64,000 bases of DNA from SSF14 sp046331245 (lineage in GTDB: Bacteria > Actinomycetota > Acidimicrobiia > Acidimicrobiales > Microtrichaceae). The stretch lies in assembly GCA_046331245.1 (NCBI GenBank), contig JAXLRH010000001.1, positions 620,001 to 684,000 on the forward strand. Reading direction: 5' to 3'. The translations under genes and the position numbers were made by a program. Below the pieces are notes generated by a model. That model saw nothing but the letters and a program-made list of their open reading frames with translations, ran no database searches and was not told the origin of the DNA. This document shows positions 27,275 through 36,950 of this stretch, piece by piece. Position 1 is the first letter of the stretch. Each line of letters starts with the position of its first letter.

Positions 27275-28210
27275 ATGGCCACGCCCCTCGCCGACGACGA
27301 ACGCCGCCACGAGCCCGACGACAACCAGCTGTGGAACGAGTCGTACTACCTCGACTGGTTCGCTCCCGATCCGTCGGCGCCGGGCGAGACCATCGGCGGT
27401 TACCTCCGCGTGGGCTTCTACCCGAACCTCGGGGTCGTCTGGTACTGGGCCTGCCTCGTGGGTACGGCTCGGCCGCTGGTGACCGTCGTTGCACACGACG
27501 TCGCCCTCCCGCGATCGCCGCAGTCGCTGGAGCTGCGGGCCGACGGCCTGTGGGCGGACCACGTGGTGGAGACGGCCCTCGACCACATGAGCTGCAACCT
27601 CGAGGCGTTCGCGGTGGAGGTCGAGGATCCGGCGGACATGTACCACGGCGCCATCGGGACCCGCGTGCCGTTCGGGTTCGAGCTCGACTGGGAGACCGAT
27701 CGAGCCGCGTACCTCTGGCCGCCGGTCACGCCGCGCTACGAGATCCCATGCCGGGTGCACGGGCGGGTCATGGTGGGCGCCGAGGAGCTCGATGTCGACG
27801 GGTGGGGCCAGCGCGATCACTCGTGGGGCGCCGCCCGTGACTGGTGGGCGAACACGTGGTGCTGGTCGGCCGGCCGGCTCGACGACGGCACCCGTTGGCA
27901 CAGCGCCGGAGCGTTCTTCGCGGACAACGACTGGGGCGTGGCCTACCGCCTCGATCCGGACTCGACGGAGTTCGACGAGTGCTTCGAGATCGTGGTGACG
28001 TCGGAGCCAGGCCGTGAGGGTCTCGTCGAGCACGCCACGCTCGGAATCGGAGACCTGCGTCTCCAGGTGCAGCCGCTGGCCTGGTCGCCCGTGCTGCTCG
28101 TGCACCCCGACGGCCGCGAGGCCCGCTTCCCGCGGGCGCTGGCACGCTTCACCACCGACGACGGCCGAACCGGCCTCGGCTGGATCGAATTCAATCAGCC
28201 GCCGGCGTAG
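27275..28210 (+). CDS. DUF7064/DUF7065-like protein (CrtC/AttH-like beta fold)
   Basis: This 311-aa protein has WNESYYLDWFAPD near the start and the hallmark GWGQRDHSWGAARDWW around residue 175, followed by WCWSAGRLDDGTRWHSAG. These features match a mycobacterial/actinobacterial family of tocopherol-cyclase/AttH-like beta-barrel proteins, often near lipid or steroid catabolic genes; I recognise the motif, not a tested function. ATG 27275 follows ACAGGAG, 11 bp after the upstream stop. The last codons (NQPPA-stop) lie in the first copy of a tandem repeat that continues downstream. Confidence 0.65.
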   Translation: MATPLADDERRHEPDDNQLWNESYYLDWFAPDPSAPGETIGGYLRVGFYPNLGVVWYWACLVGTARPLVTVVAHDVALPRSPQSLELRADGLWADHVVETALDHMSCNLEAFAVEVEDPADMYHGAIGTRVPFGFELDWETDRAAYLWPPVTPRYEIPCRVHGRVMVGAEELDVDGWGQRDHSWGAARDWWANTWCWSAGRLDDGTRWHSAGAFFADNDWGVAYRLDPDSTEFDECFEIVVTSEPGREGLVEHATLGIGDLRLQVQPLAWSPVLLVHPDGREARFPRALARFTTDDGRTGLGWIEFNQPPA

Positions 28211-28361
28211 CCGGCGTCCGTGAGGGGTTGGGGGTCGGGGTCAATCAGCCACCGACGTAGTCGGTGACGATGTGGGTTGGGGGTCGGGGTCAATCAGCCG
28301 CCGGCGTAGCCGGCGTCCGTGAGGGGTTGGGGGTCGGGGTCAATCAGCCGCCGGCGTAGCC
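28192..28361 (+). repeat. Tandem 50-bp repeat with conserved hairpin, 3.4 copies
   Basis: Copies lie at 28192-28241 (50 bp), 28242-28290 (49 bp), 28291-28340 (50 bp) and a partial 28341-28361. Each full copy starts CAATCAGCC, has a 6-bp stem with a GTA loop, then the G-rich tail GGGTTGGGGGTCGGGGT. Copies 1 and 3 have stem GCCGGC/GCCGGC; copy 2 has ACCGAC/GTCGGT, with two base pairs changed on both sides. Copy 1 contains the last codons and TAG of the gene ending at 28210. The block fills the space between two convergent genes and may act as a bidirectional terminator or REP-like element. Confidence 0.85.
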
Positions 28362-28363
28362 CG

Positions 28364-28867
28364 TCAGCCGCCGGTGGAGCAGACCTTCTCGATGTAGTCC
28401 GAGATGTGCTGCTGGGCCTGCTGCACCTCGGGGGTGCTGAGCGCCTCGCCGGCAGCGATGATGCCCTCGTCCTTCAGCTTGGCGAACGCCTCGGAGAACG
28501 TGTCGTAGTCGTCGCGGATGTCGGCGGGCAGGTTGTCGCGGGCCGCCTCGATCTCCTGCTGCTGCTCGGGCGTGATCTCCTGGCCGGCGATGCCGGCGGT
28601 CATGGCGCTGAAGGCCGTGCCCGCCTCGATGCACTCGTTGGCGGAGCCGCCGCCGGGGATCGTGCCCAGATCGGGGATCGTGCCGAAATCCGGGATCGTG
28701 GAGTCGGTGGAGCCGCTCCCGGAGTCGCCGCTGCCCGGGACGGTGCCCGTGGTGGTCTCGGTGCGGTCGACGGCCTTGCCGAGGGTGATCTTGCCCCCGC
28801 TACTTCCGCAGGCGGGGACGAGGACGAGTGCCGCGATCGCGGCGAGCGGAGCCAGGCGTGTGCGCAT
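28364..28867 (-). CDS. Small lipoprotein of unknown function
   Basis: The 167-aa precursor has a basic start, hydrophobic core and lipobox LVPAC. A low-complexity spacer follows (TTTGTVPGSGDSGSGSTDST and short TIPD/FG repeats), then a helical domain with two Cys (NECIEAG and EKVCSTGG) that may pair. The family is not recognised; the C-terminal part is acidic and Gln-rich (ITPEQQQEIEAARDNLP). It sits directly downstream of sdhB (9 bp), in the same direction, but shows no obvious link to respiration. Confidence 0.7.
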   Translation of the reverse strand: MRTRLAPLAAIAALVLVPACGSSGGKITLGKAVDRTETTTGTVPGSGDSGSGSTDSTIPDFGTIPDLGTIPGGGSANECIEAGTAFSAMTAGIAGQEITPEQQQEIEAARDNLPADIRDDYDTFSEAFAKLKDEGIIAAGEALSTPEVQQAQQHISDYIEKVCSTGG

Positions 28868-28876
28868 GGCCCAACG

Positions 28877-29656
28877 CTAGCCCGCCTTGCGCTGGCCTCC
28901 GCGGCGACGGTTCGCGAGCTTCGCCTTCACGTAGTCGCGGTTCATCATGGCGATGAAGTCGATCGAGATCTCCTTCGGGCACGCCTCCTGGCATTCGCCG
29001 TGGTTCGTGCAGCTGCCGAAGAACTGCTCCATCGTCTCGACCATGTGCTCGGTGCGGCTCCAGCGCTCCGCCTGGCCCTGGGGCAGGAGGTTGAGGTGCT
29101 GCACCTTGGCCGACGTGAACAGCTGCGCTGCGGAGTTGGGGCAGGCGGCCACGCAGGCGCCGCAGCCGATGCAGGCGGCGGCGTCCATCGCGGCGTCGGC
29201 GACGTCCTTCGGCACGGGCGTGAGGTTGGCCTCCGGCGCGGCGCCGGTGCTCACCGTGATGTAGCCGCCGGACTCGACGATGCGGTCGAACGCCGCACGG
29301 TTCACCATCAGGTCCTTCACGATCGGGAAGGCCGCGGCACGCCACGGCTCGATCACGATCGTGTCGCCGTTCGAGAACTGGCGCATGTGGAGCTGACAGG
29401 TGGCCGTGGCCTTCTGCGGACCATGGGCCTGACCGTTGATCATCACGCCGCACGTGCCGCAGATTCCCTCGCGGCAGTCGTGGTCGAACGTGATGGGCTC
29501 ACGGTCGTTGGCGATGAGGTCCTCGTTCACGTAGTCCAACATCTCGAGGAACGAGGCGTCGTCGGCGATCGTGGTGGTGTACGTCTCGAACGCGCCCGGC
29601 ACATTCGGGCCGTCCTGGCGCCAGACCTTGAGCGTGAGGTTCAACATGTTCGACAT
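28877..29656 (-). CDS. sdhB: Succinate dehydrogenase iron-sulfur subunit
   Basis: This 259-aa electron-transfer subunit has all three clusters visible: [2Fe-2S] CREGICGTCG with a distal Cys, [4Fe-4S] CIGCGACVAACP, and [3Fe-4S] CTNHGECQEACP. ATG 29656 (SNMLNLTLKVW) fits the family start; the frame is open upstream into sdhA but without homology. It passes electrons from SdhA to the quinone site in the membrane subunit. Third gene of sdhCAB, 11 bp after sdhA. Confidence 0.95.
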   Translation of the reverse strand: MSNMLNLTLKVWRQDGPNVPGAFETYTTTIADDASFLEMLDYVNEDLIANDREPITFDHDCREGICGTCGVMINGQAHGPQKATATCQLHMRQFSNGDTIVIEPWRAAAFPIVKDLMVNRAAFDRIVESGGYITVSTGAAPEANLTPVPKDVADAAMDAAACIGCGACVAACPNSAAQLFTSAKVQHLNLLPQGQAERWSRTEHMVETMEQFFGSCTNHGECQEACPKEISIDFIAMMNRDYVKAKLANRRRGGQRKAG

Positions 29657-29667
29657 CGGGTTGGTTC

Positions 29668-31602
<1,935 letters not shown>

Positions 31603-31624
31603 GTGCGTGCCTCGGGGGTCGTGT

Positions 31625-32398
31625 TCACTTCACCACTCGGGTGACGATGAGGATGGGGAACAGCACGTTGCCGATGCCGACGATGGCGGTGATGCCGGTG
31701 GCGAAGGCCTTGCGGAACGCGTTGTAGCGGGGGTTGTTGAGCCCGAGGCTCTGGAACATCGACCAGGTGCCGTGGTACAGGTGCACCGCGATGGCGATGT
31801 TGGCGACGATGTAGGCGATGGCCACGGGCCAGCGCTGCATCGAGGCGATCATGTTGTGGTGCACGGCGCCCTCGACGAAGGAGGGGTTGGCCGAGCCGAT
31901 CGTGAGATCGAGGATGTGGAACACCAGGTACGCCAGGAGGATGACGCCGGTGTATCGCATCGACCGTGAGGCGAAGTTGACGGCCACGTAGTCGCGGGGC
32001 GACTGGTAGGTGGTCGGCCGGGCCTTGCGGTTCATGATGGTGAGCGTCGCGGCGGCGTGGACGTGGGCGACGAGGGCGACGATGAGCCCGATGCGCAGCA
32101 CCCACAGCACGACGTTGTACGGCATGATCGGGTACAGCAGGTGACGGAGCGACTCGCCGTACACGTCGATGGCGTAGCGCCCGATGTCGGGGCCCTCCGT
32201 CTCGAGGCCGAGGTACAGCTTCAGGTTGCCGACCAGGTGGGCGATGACGAAGCCGAGCATCATGATGCCGCTGACGGCCATGACCCACTTCTTGCCGACC
32301 GCCGAGCGGTAGAACTCCACCGGCCACGGCGCCTTGCGGGTCGAAGGCGGGTTGATCACCGGGGCGTCGGCCCCGGGTCGCTTCATCGTTTGCGCCAT
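31625..32398 (-). CDS. sdhC: Succinate dehydrogenase cytochrome b subunit
   Basis: This 257-aa membrane anchor has five predicted helices, including KKWVMAVSGIMMLGFVIAHL with a candidate haem-ligand His, VLWVLRIGLIVALVAHVHAA, and YTGVILLAYLVFHILDLTIG. This is the B. subtilis-like, single-subunit dihaem type; no sdhD follows. ATG 32398 (AQTMKRPG) is chosen over an in-frame ATG 42 bases upstream because it matches family length. The 88 bp upstream hold no clear promoter, though GTTCACCCAGC at 32428-32438 resembles a single PHO-box unit. Confidence 0.92.
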   Translation of the reverse strand: MAQTMKRPGADAPVINPPSTRKAPWPVEFYRSAVGKKWVMAVSGIMMLGFVIAHLVGNLKLYLGLETEGPDIGRYAIDVYGESLRHLLYPIMPYNVVLWVLRIGLIVALVAHVHAAATLTIMNRKARPTTYQSPRDYVAVNFASRSMRYTGVILLAYLVFHILDLTIGSANPSFVEGAVHHNMIASMQRWPVAIAYIVANIAIAVHLYHGTWSMFQSLGLNNPRYNAFRKAFATGITAIVGIGNVLFPILIVTRVVK

Positions 32399-32486
32399 GT
32401 GCGGCTTGCTCCCACTCGAGTGGACTCGTTCACCCAGCAACCTACCTTCCGTTCGGCGACGGGTGAAAACCCGAACCGCACGATGT

Positions 32487-33188
32487 TCAGGCGTCGTCGG
32501 GCGTGCGCGCCTCGAGGTGCGCGGTGTCGTTGTACCGGCGCACCGTCTGCCGGTCGCCGTGCACGACGAGCTCGGAGATGGAGGCGTTGTCCGAGGCGAC
32601 GAACGCGAATCCGGAGATGCCCACCGCGTGTGCGAGCAGCTGGCCGATCACGCCGCCGTGGACGACCGCCACGACGGTCTCGTCGGGGTGCGCCGCGACG
32701 ATGCGACCGAGCCCGGCCTGCAGTCGGGCGTCGAAGGACTCGAGGGGCTCCGCCCCGGGGATGACGTCCCAGCGCTCCCGTTCGACGACCTCGGCGAAGA
32801 GGGGGTCGCCGGCCGCGGCGCGCACGCGGAGGTTGCCGCCCTCCCACTCACCGAGGTGCACCTCGCGCAGGTCGGGTTCGACGACGGGGACGAGGTCGAC
32901 GAGCGCGGCGAGCGGGGCGGCCGTCTGATGCGTCCGCTGCAGGGTCGTGACGTAGATGGCGGCGATCGACTCGGACGCGGCGAGGCGGGCGCCGACGGCC
33001 TGGGCCTGCAGCACGCCGTCGGGGTGCAGCGGCGGGTCGCCGTGTCCGTCGGCGAGGGGGAACGGCCGGTCGGGCACGGCCGGCGCCGACTCGCCGTGCC
33101 GGACGAGGAGCACGCGCGTCGCTCCCGGCGGTGGCACGAAGCGATGTTGCCGGAACCCCTCGGGGGCGGTGGCGGGCGTGTCGGTCAT
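32487..33188 (-). CDS. Histidine phosphatase (phosphoglycerate mutase-like) family protein
   Basis: This 233-aa protein has the phosphohistidine motif LLVRHGES (about residue 30), the distal His in VVHGGVIGQLL, an Arg in TLQRTHQTA and Glu in LREVHLGEWEGG, as in the RHG superfamily (mutases and phosphatases such as GpmB, CobC, MutT1 C-domain). The substrate cannot be read. It is on the minus strand, ending 88 bp before the sdhC start. Confidence 0.85.
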   Translation of the reverse strand: MTDTPATAPEGFRQHRFVPPPGATRVLLVRHGESAPAVPDRPFPLADGHGDPPLHPDGVLQAQAVGARLAASESIAAIYVTTLQRTHQTAAPLAALVDLVPVVEPDLREVHLGEWEGGNLRVRAAAGDPLFAEVVERERWDVIPGAEPLESFDARLQAGLGRIVAAHPDETVVAVVHGGVIGQLLAHAVGISGFAFVASDNASISELVVHGDRQTVRRYNDTAHLEARTPDDA

Positions 33189-33245
33189 CTGCGACTCCAG
33201 GTGGGTGGTGGTGGGGTGCGTGGGCGTAGTGGGAGGTGATGGGGG

Positions 33246-34196
33246 TCAGTGGTCGTGCGGGTCCGCGTAGATGTCGCTGCGGTAGCGACTGACGATCGGC
33301 GCCTCGCCGTCGGCCTCCAGCGACAGCTCCATCGTGAGCGGACCGCTCACCGCGGGCACGACGAACTCGAACGGTTCGATGTCCACGACGTCACCGGCCC
33401 CGACCGTGACGGACGCCGACGACGAGTGGTGGTCGTCCGCCCAGATGAGCGTCGTCGTGAGCCGCGCGCGAACCGGTGCCGCGAGGTCGTTGATCACGCT
33501 GCGGGCGATGCCGAGGCGCTCGTCGCCGTGGAGGTGCGGCGGGAGCCGGTCGCCGACGGCGAGGGTCGGGCGGCACGCCGCTCGCAGCGCTTCGTAGGCC
33601 TCCTTCGGGCGGCCGTCACGGTGGAGGACCGACGCGTCGACCGGCCCGGGGCCGCTGCTGAGCCGTGCGACGGCGAACCCCGTCGCCGGCCGATTCGTGA
33701 GCCGCCGGAGCGTCTCGACGTGGAAGCGCACCACCATCGCCTGGTAGTTGCGCGTCGCCTCGGCCCACACCGCCGGGTCGTCGAACCCTTCCGGAGGTGT
33801 GTGGCGCGCGAAGCAGCGGCGATCGTCGTCGGTGATGCCGTCGAGCCGAGGCCATCCGGCCGCCAGCAGCTCGTCGATCCCGCCGTGGTCGACCGAGGGC
33901 GCGCCGAATCCGGTCGGGAAGCGGGCGCGCCGCGGATGCCGCCGCAGGACCGTGGGCAGATCGCGCTCGTCGCCCGTCGCCCACCCCAGGCGCATCGGGC
34001 CGCGCCGGGGTTCGCGCACCGGCGGCGACTCGAGCACGAGCAGACCCCGGTCGGCGGCCCGCGCCCGCTCCTCGGCGCCCAGGCGGTCGCGCCCCGTGAG
34101 GAGCGCGTCGAGCCCGGCGTCGGCCGCCAGATCGATCGCCGCGACGTCGGCGGTCGGGCCGATCTCGATGCCTTTCAGGAAGCGGCGATCGTGCAC
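33246..34196 (-). CDS. Truncated, probably inactive GH2 (beta-mannosidase-like) protein
   Basis: This 316-aa protein starts at GTG. Residues about 95-215 resemble the end of a GH2 beta-mannosidase barrel: FPTGFGAPSVDHG, then NYQAMVVRFHVETLRRLTNR, and DGRPKEAYEALRAACRPTLA. A C-terminal beta domain follows. In active GH2 enzymes the first block reads SEFGxQ with the nucleophile Glu; here it is TGFGAPS, so the nucleophile is replaced by Gly. The sugar-binding and immunoglobulin-like N-terminal domains (several hundred residues) are missing; residues 1-60 are unrelated-looking. No signal peptide is seen. It may be a binding protein or a decaying gene. Confidence 0.5.
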   Translation of the reverse strand: MHDRRFLKGIEIGPTADVAAIDLAADAGLDALLTGRDRLGAEERARAADRGLLVLESPPVREPRRGPMRLGWATGDERDLPTVLRRHPRRARFPTGFGAPSVDHGGIDELLAAGWPRLDGITDDDRRCFARHTPPEGFDDPAVWAEATRNYQAMVVRFHVETLRRLTNRPATGFAVARLSSGPGPVDASVLHRDGRPKEAYEALRAACRPTLAVGDRLPPHLHGDERLGIARSVINDLAAPVRARLTTTLIWADDHHSSSASVTVGAGDVVDIEPFEFVVPAVSGPLTMELSLEADGEAPIVSRYRSDIYADPHDH

Positions 34197-34226
34197 GCCG
34201 GCACCGTACCTGCTCCCCGACGCGAC

Positions 34227-34250
34227 GGAGCCGCCCCGAAGGGCGGCTCC
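34227..34250 (-). terminator. Hairpin after the glycine-rich lipoprotein gene
   Basis: A perfect 10-bp stem (GGAGCCGCCC / GGGCGGCTCC) with tetraloop CGAA lies 27 bp past the stop at 34277 in the minus direction. There is no T run, as is common in actinobacterial terminators. It also sits 30 bp before the start of the next minus-strand gene, so it should insulate that gene. Confidence 0.65.
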
Positions 34251-34276
34251 GAATCGCTCGTCTGATGTGCGAGGTG

Positions 34277-35947
34277 TCAGACCGTGGCCGTGTTGGTCAC
34301 CGTGCCGGTCGTGCCGGTGTTGGCGCCCGTTCCGCCGGCGCCGCCTGCGCCGCCGCCGAAGGTGGGCGTACCCACCGGGGCGCTGGTGCCGGTCTTGCCG
34401 AGGCCGACGGCAGCACCGCCGCCGCCGCCACCGCCGGCGCCCGACGCACCGCCGGTGCCACCGGCACCGCCCGAGCCGCCGGAGCCGCTCTTCTCGAAGC
34501 CGCTGCCGCCGGAGCCACCGTTGCCGCCGGCCTGGCCCGCAGCGCCGGCACCGCCGTTGCCGCCCTTGCCACCGGTGCCGAGGTTGATCTGCACCCCGAT
34601 GAGAGTCGGCGAGGAGTTCTCGACCCAGAAGGCGATCGACTTGGCGCCGGCGACACCGCCCGCACCAGCCGAGGAGGCTGCAGCGCCACCGGCACCGCCG
34701 CCGCCGCCGCCCGCACCGGCGTCGTCCTGGTCGCAGTCGTTGGCGCCGCCGCCACCGCCGCCACCGCCGCCACGGCCGCCCGTGCCGACGCTGCCGTTGC
34801 CGCCGTTGGCACCCGCAGCGCCGCCGGCTCCACCGGCGCCGTTGGCCCCGTTGGCGCCCGTACTGCCTGGTTGTCCGGCGAACGCCGGGCTCTGGACGAG
34901 GTCGCAGTAGCCGGGAACGCCAGAGGTGCCCGCCGTGCCGCCGGCGCCACCGGCGCCACCGCCCACGCCGCCGCCGACCGCTCCGGTCGAGCCGGGCTGT
35001 GCGTCACAGCCCGAGGAGCACACGCCGAGGAAGTTGCTGCACCCGGGGGAGTCCACGACGCCGCCCTTGCCGCCGGCGCCACCGTTCTGGCCGCCGCCGC
35101 TGCCGGTGGCGGCGCCGCCGCCCGCTCCGGCCGAGGAGTTGTTGCAGCCGAGGCCGCCCGGCTCGAAGCCGTTGCCGCCGGTGCCACCGTTCGCCGCGTT
35201 GCCCGACCAGCCCGCGGTGCCGTTGGCCCCGTTGCTGCCCTGGCCGCCGGTGCCGCCGTTGACCGTGACGGTGTTGAACGTGAGCGCCGAGGTGGACGAC
35301 TTCACGGCGACGCCGTAGGAGTTGAGGCCGGGGCCCGCCGCGACGCCGTTGACCACGAGGTCGGCGATCTTGGTGGGCGTCGTGATGCCGACGGCGAGGA
35401 TGCCGACGGGACCGTTGACGGCGGCGTTGAACGAGGCCGTGATGTTGGAGTTGCCCGCGCCGGCCTTGTGCCAGTTGGACGACTTGTAGTGGCCGCCGAT
35501 CTCGAAGCCCGCCGCGACCGTGAACGCGGGGTAGGTGCCTTCGGCGACCTGGATCTGGGTGCGACCGAGCACGCCGGCCCGGGTGATGCCCTGGTTGATG
35601 GTGCCGCAGGGCTCGCTGATGTCGCCGCAGGTGGAGGAGTCGCTGCTGAGGGCGCTCACGAAGACCACGTTGGAGGCGATGCCGTCCTGGCCGTCGCAGT
35701 TGGAGTCGATGTCGTCACCGACGGAGTCGACGGTCTGCGCCGGGTTGATCGATGCGTCGTTGTCGTTGCAGTCGACGGCGGTGTTGTACCCGTCGCCGTC
35801 GTTGTCGGCCAACGTCGTCGTCGTGGTCGAGGTGGTCGTGGGAGCGGCCGTGGTCGTGGTGCCACCGCCGCCGGTATCGGGCGGACAGGCCGTCGCGACG
35901 AGCGCGAGCAGGCCGACCGCCGGCAAGAGAGCACGACGTACGCGCAT
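34277..35947 (-). CDS. Glycine-rich (PGRS-like) lipoprotein with metal-binding repeat
   Basis: The 556-aa precursor starts at ATG 35947, seven bases after GGAGGG. Signal peptide with lipobox LVATAC, then a Thr-rich spacer, then an Asp-rich segment (ADNDGDGYNTAVDCNDNDAS and later SNCDGQDG) like the thrombospondin type 3/MopE Ca-binding motif. A beta-helix-like region follows (about 90-205). From about 210 to the end the protein is dominated by GG-x triplets (GGAGG, GGTGG), recalling PE_PGRS-like repeats, with scattered Cys. It is probably an anchored surface protein. A matched promoter and a 5' hairpin lie upstream. Coding by repeat expansion and high GC make exact alignment unreliable. Confidence 0.75.
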   Translation of the reverse strand: MRVRRALLPAVGLLALVATACPPDTGGGGTTTTAAPTTTSTTTTTLADNDGDGYNTAVDCNDNDASINPAQTVDSVGDDIDSNCDGQDGIASNVVFVSALSSDSSTCGDISEPCGTINQGITRAGVLGRTQIQVAEGTYPAFTVAAGFEIGGHYKSSNWHKAGAGNSNITASFNAAVNGPVGILAVGITTPTKIADLVVNGVAAGPGLNSYGVAVKSSTSALTFNTVTVNGGTGGQGSNGANGTAGWSGNAANGGTGGNGFEPGGLGCNNSSAGAGGGAATGSGGGQNGGAGGKGGVVDSPGCSNFLGVCSSGCDAQPGSTGAVGGGVGGGAGGAGGTAGTSGVPGYCDLVQSPAFAGQPGSTGANGANGAGGAGGAAGANGGNGSVGTGGRGGGGGGGGGANDCDQDDAGAGGGGGGAGGAAASSAGAGGVAGAKSIAFWVENSSPTLIGVQINLGTGGKGGNGGAGAAGQAGGNGGSGGSGFEKSGSGGSGGAGGTGGASGAGGGGGGGAAVGLGKTGTSAPVGTPTFGGGAGGAGGTGANTGTTGTVTNTATV

Positions 35948-35967
35948 GGTTGATCCCTCCAAAGGTG

Positions 35968-35986
35968 CTCACCGCCCCTCGGTGAG
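35968..35986 (-). promoter_or_regulatory. 5'-UTR stem-loop next to the Shine-Dalgarno of the glycine-rich gene
   Basis: Perfect 7-bp stem CTCACCG/CGGTGAG with a 5-nt loop. By the predicted promoter it begins at the very 5' end of the mRNA and stops 7 nt before GGAGGG. It could protect the mRNA 5' end or modulate ribosome access. Confidence 0.4.
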
Positions 35987-35993
35987 TCTTCCT

Positions 35994-36022
35994 TTCATAA
36001 TCCGGATGGCCCAGGAGGTCAA
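35994..36022 (-). promoter_or_regulatory. Putative promoter of the glycine-rich lipoprotein gene
   Basis: Minus strand TTGACC (36017-36022), a 17-bp spacer and TATGAA (35994-35999) give a good sigma-70-type match. The expected start near 35987 leaves a leader of about 40 nt. The region is locally AT-richer than its surroundings. Confidence 0.55.
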
Positions 36023-36091
36023 TGAATCACGGGGAATGACGGGTGAAATAACCGCCGTTCAGCCCGTTCCCCCGTGCGGTGGCGACGGACC

Positions 36092-36895
36092 TCAGAAGAG
36101 GGTGACGGGGGTGCCCACCGGTGCGATGCCGCTGTCCCAGAGGAAGTTGATCTCCTGGTTGGTCATGCGCACGCAGCCGTGGCTGGCCGGGTAGTTCGGG
36201 ACGCTCGGCGAGCCGTGCAGCGCGTAGCCACCGGTGAAGTACTTCGGGCGCCAGAGCTGGCCGAGGGCCGACACGCGCTGGCCGTTGATCTGCCGGGTGA
36301 TCCGGTACGACCCACGCGGCGTCGGGGTGGACTTCTTGCCGCTGGAGATGTCGAAGACCCACATCACCACGCCGTTGTCGGAGATCGTGAGGATCTGGCG
36401 GCCGAGGTCGACCTCGATGAACCGGCCGGTCTTGCCGACCTTGGTGACGGCCTTCTCCATGGATGCGCCGAGGACGAAGCGGGTGAGCGGATCGAGGCGA
36501 CCCGAGCGCGGCAGACCGGAGTACTTCTGGAACGCCGTGAGCGCGTGCGTGGTGGATGCGCCGAACGCGCCCGGGAAGTCGGAGAGCCAGAACCCGCGGG
36601 CCGAGAGCGTCACCTGCATGAGGAACACCTCGCCGCCGCGAGCGCCCTGCGAGAGGGTCGCTCCCGAGAGCGGCAGGTAGTGCAGCGTGACCGGCGCGGG
36701 CGGGGCCGGGGGAGCCGGCGGCGTCGTCGTGGTCGTGGTCGCCGGCGTCGTCGTGGTCGGCGGCGTGGTGGTCGTGGTCACCTGGGCCGGCGCCGCGCCC
36801 GCGGTGCCGGCGGTCGCCACGAGGAACGATGCCCCGACGACGAGGACGGTGGCGGCGGCGCCGAGCGCGGCGCGAGGGCGGGAGAGCGTGTGCAT
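36092..36895 (-). CDS. L,D-transpeptidase (YkuD) with peptidoglycan-binding domain
   Basis: The 267-aa precursor has a signal peptide (ATVLVVGASFLVATAGTAGA), a Thr/Pro linker, a peptidoglycan-binding-like domain (FLMQVTLSARGFW, STTHALTAFQKYSGL), and a C-terminal YkuD domain with YALHGSPSVPNYPASHGCVR carrying catalytic His and Cys. It crosslinks peptidoglycan stems 3-3 or anchors proteins to the wall. ATG 36895 is chosen for the signal peptide; longer in-frame starts run into the divergent gene at 36951. No clear ribosome site is seen. Confidence 0.88.
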   Translation of the reverse strand: MHTLSRPRAALGAAATVLVVGASFLVATAGTAGAAPAQVTTTTTPPTTTTPATTTTTTPPAPPAPPAPVTLHYLPLSGATLSQGARGGEVFLMQVTLSARGFWLSDFPGAFGASTTHALTAFQKYSGLPRSGRLDPLTRFVLGASMEKAVTKVGKTGRFIEVDLGRQILTISDNGVVMWVFDISSGKKSTPTPRGSYRITRQINGQRVSALGQLWRPKYFTGGYALHGSPSVPNYPASHGCVRMTNQEINFLWDSGIAPVGTPVTLF

Positions 36896-36950
36896 GGAGG
36901 GCGAGCGTACCGGCTGACGACACGAGGCCTCTAGTTGGTAGGTTGCCGAC

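Noticed and set aside
28192..28361. CRISPR array
   Set aside because: Units are directly tandem without unique spacers, and no cas gene is near.
32428..32438. PHO box upstream of sdhC
   Set aside because: Only one GTTCACC unit is present; a second GTTC lies 23 bp away, off the 11-bp register.
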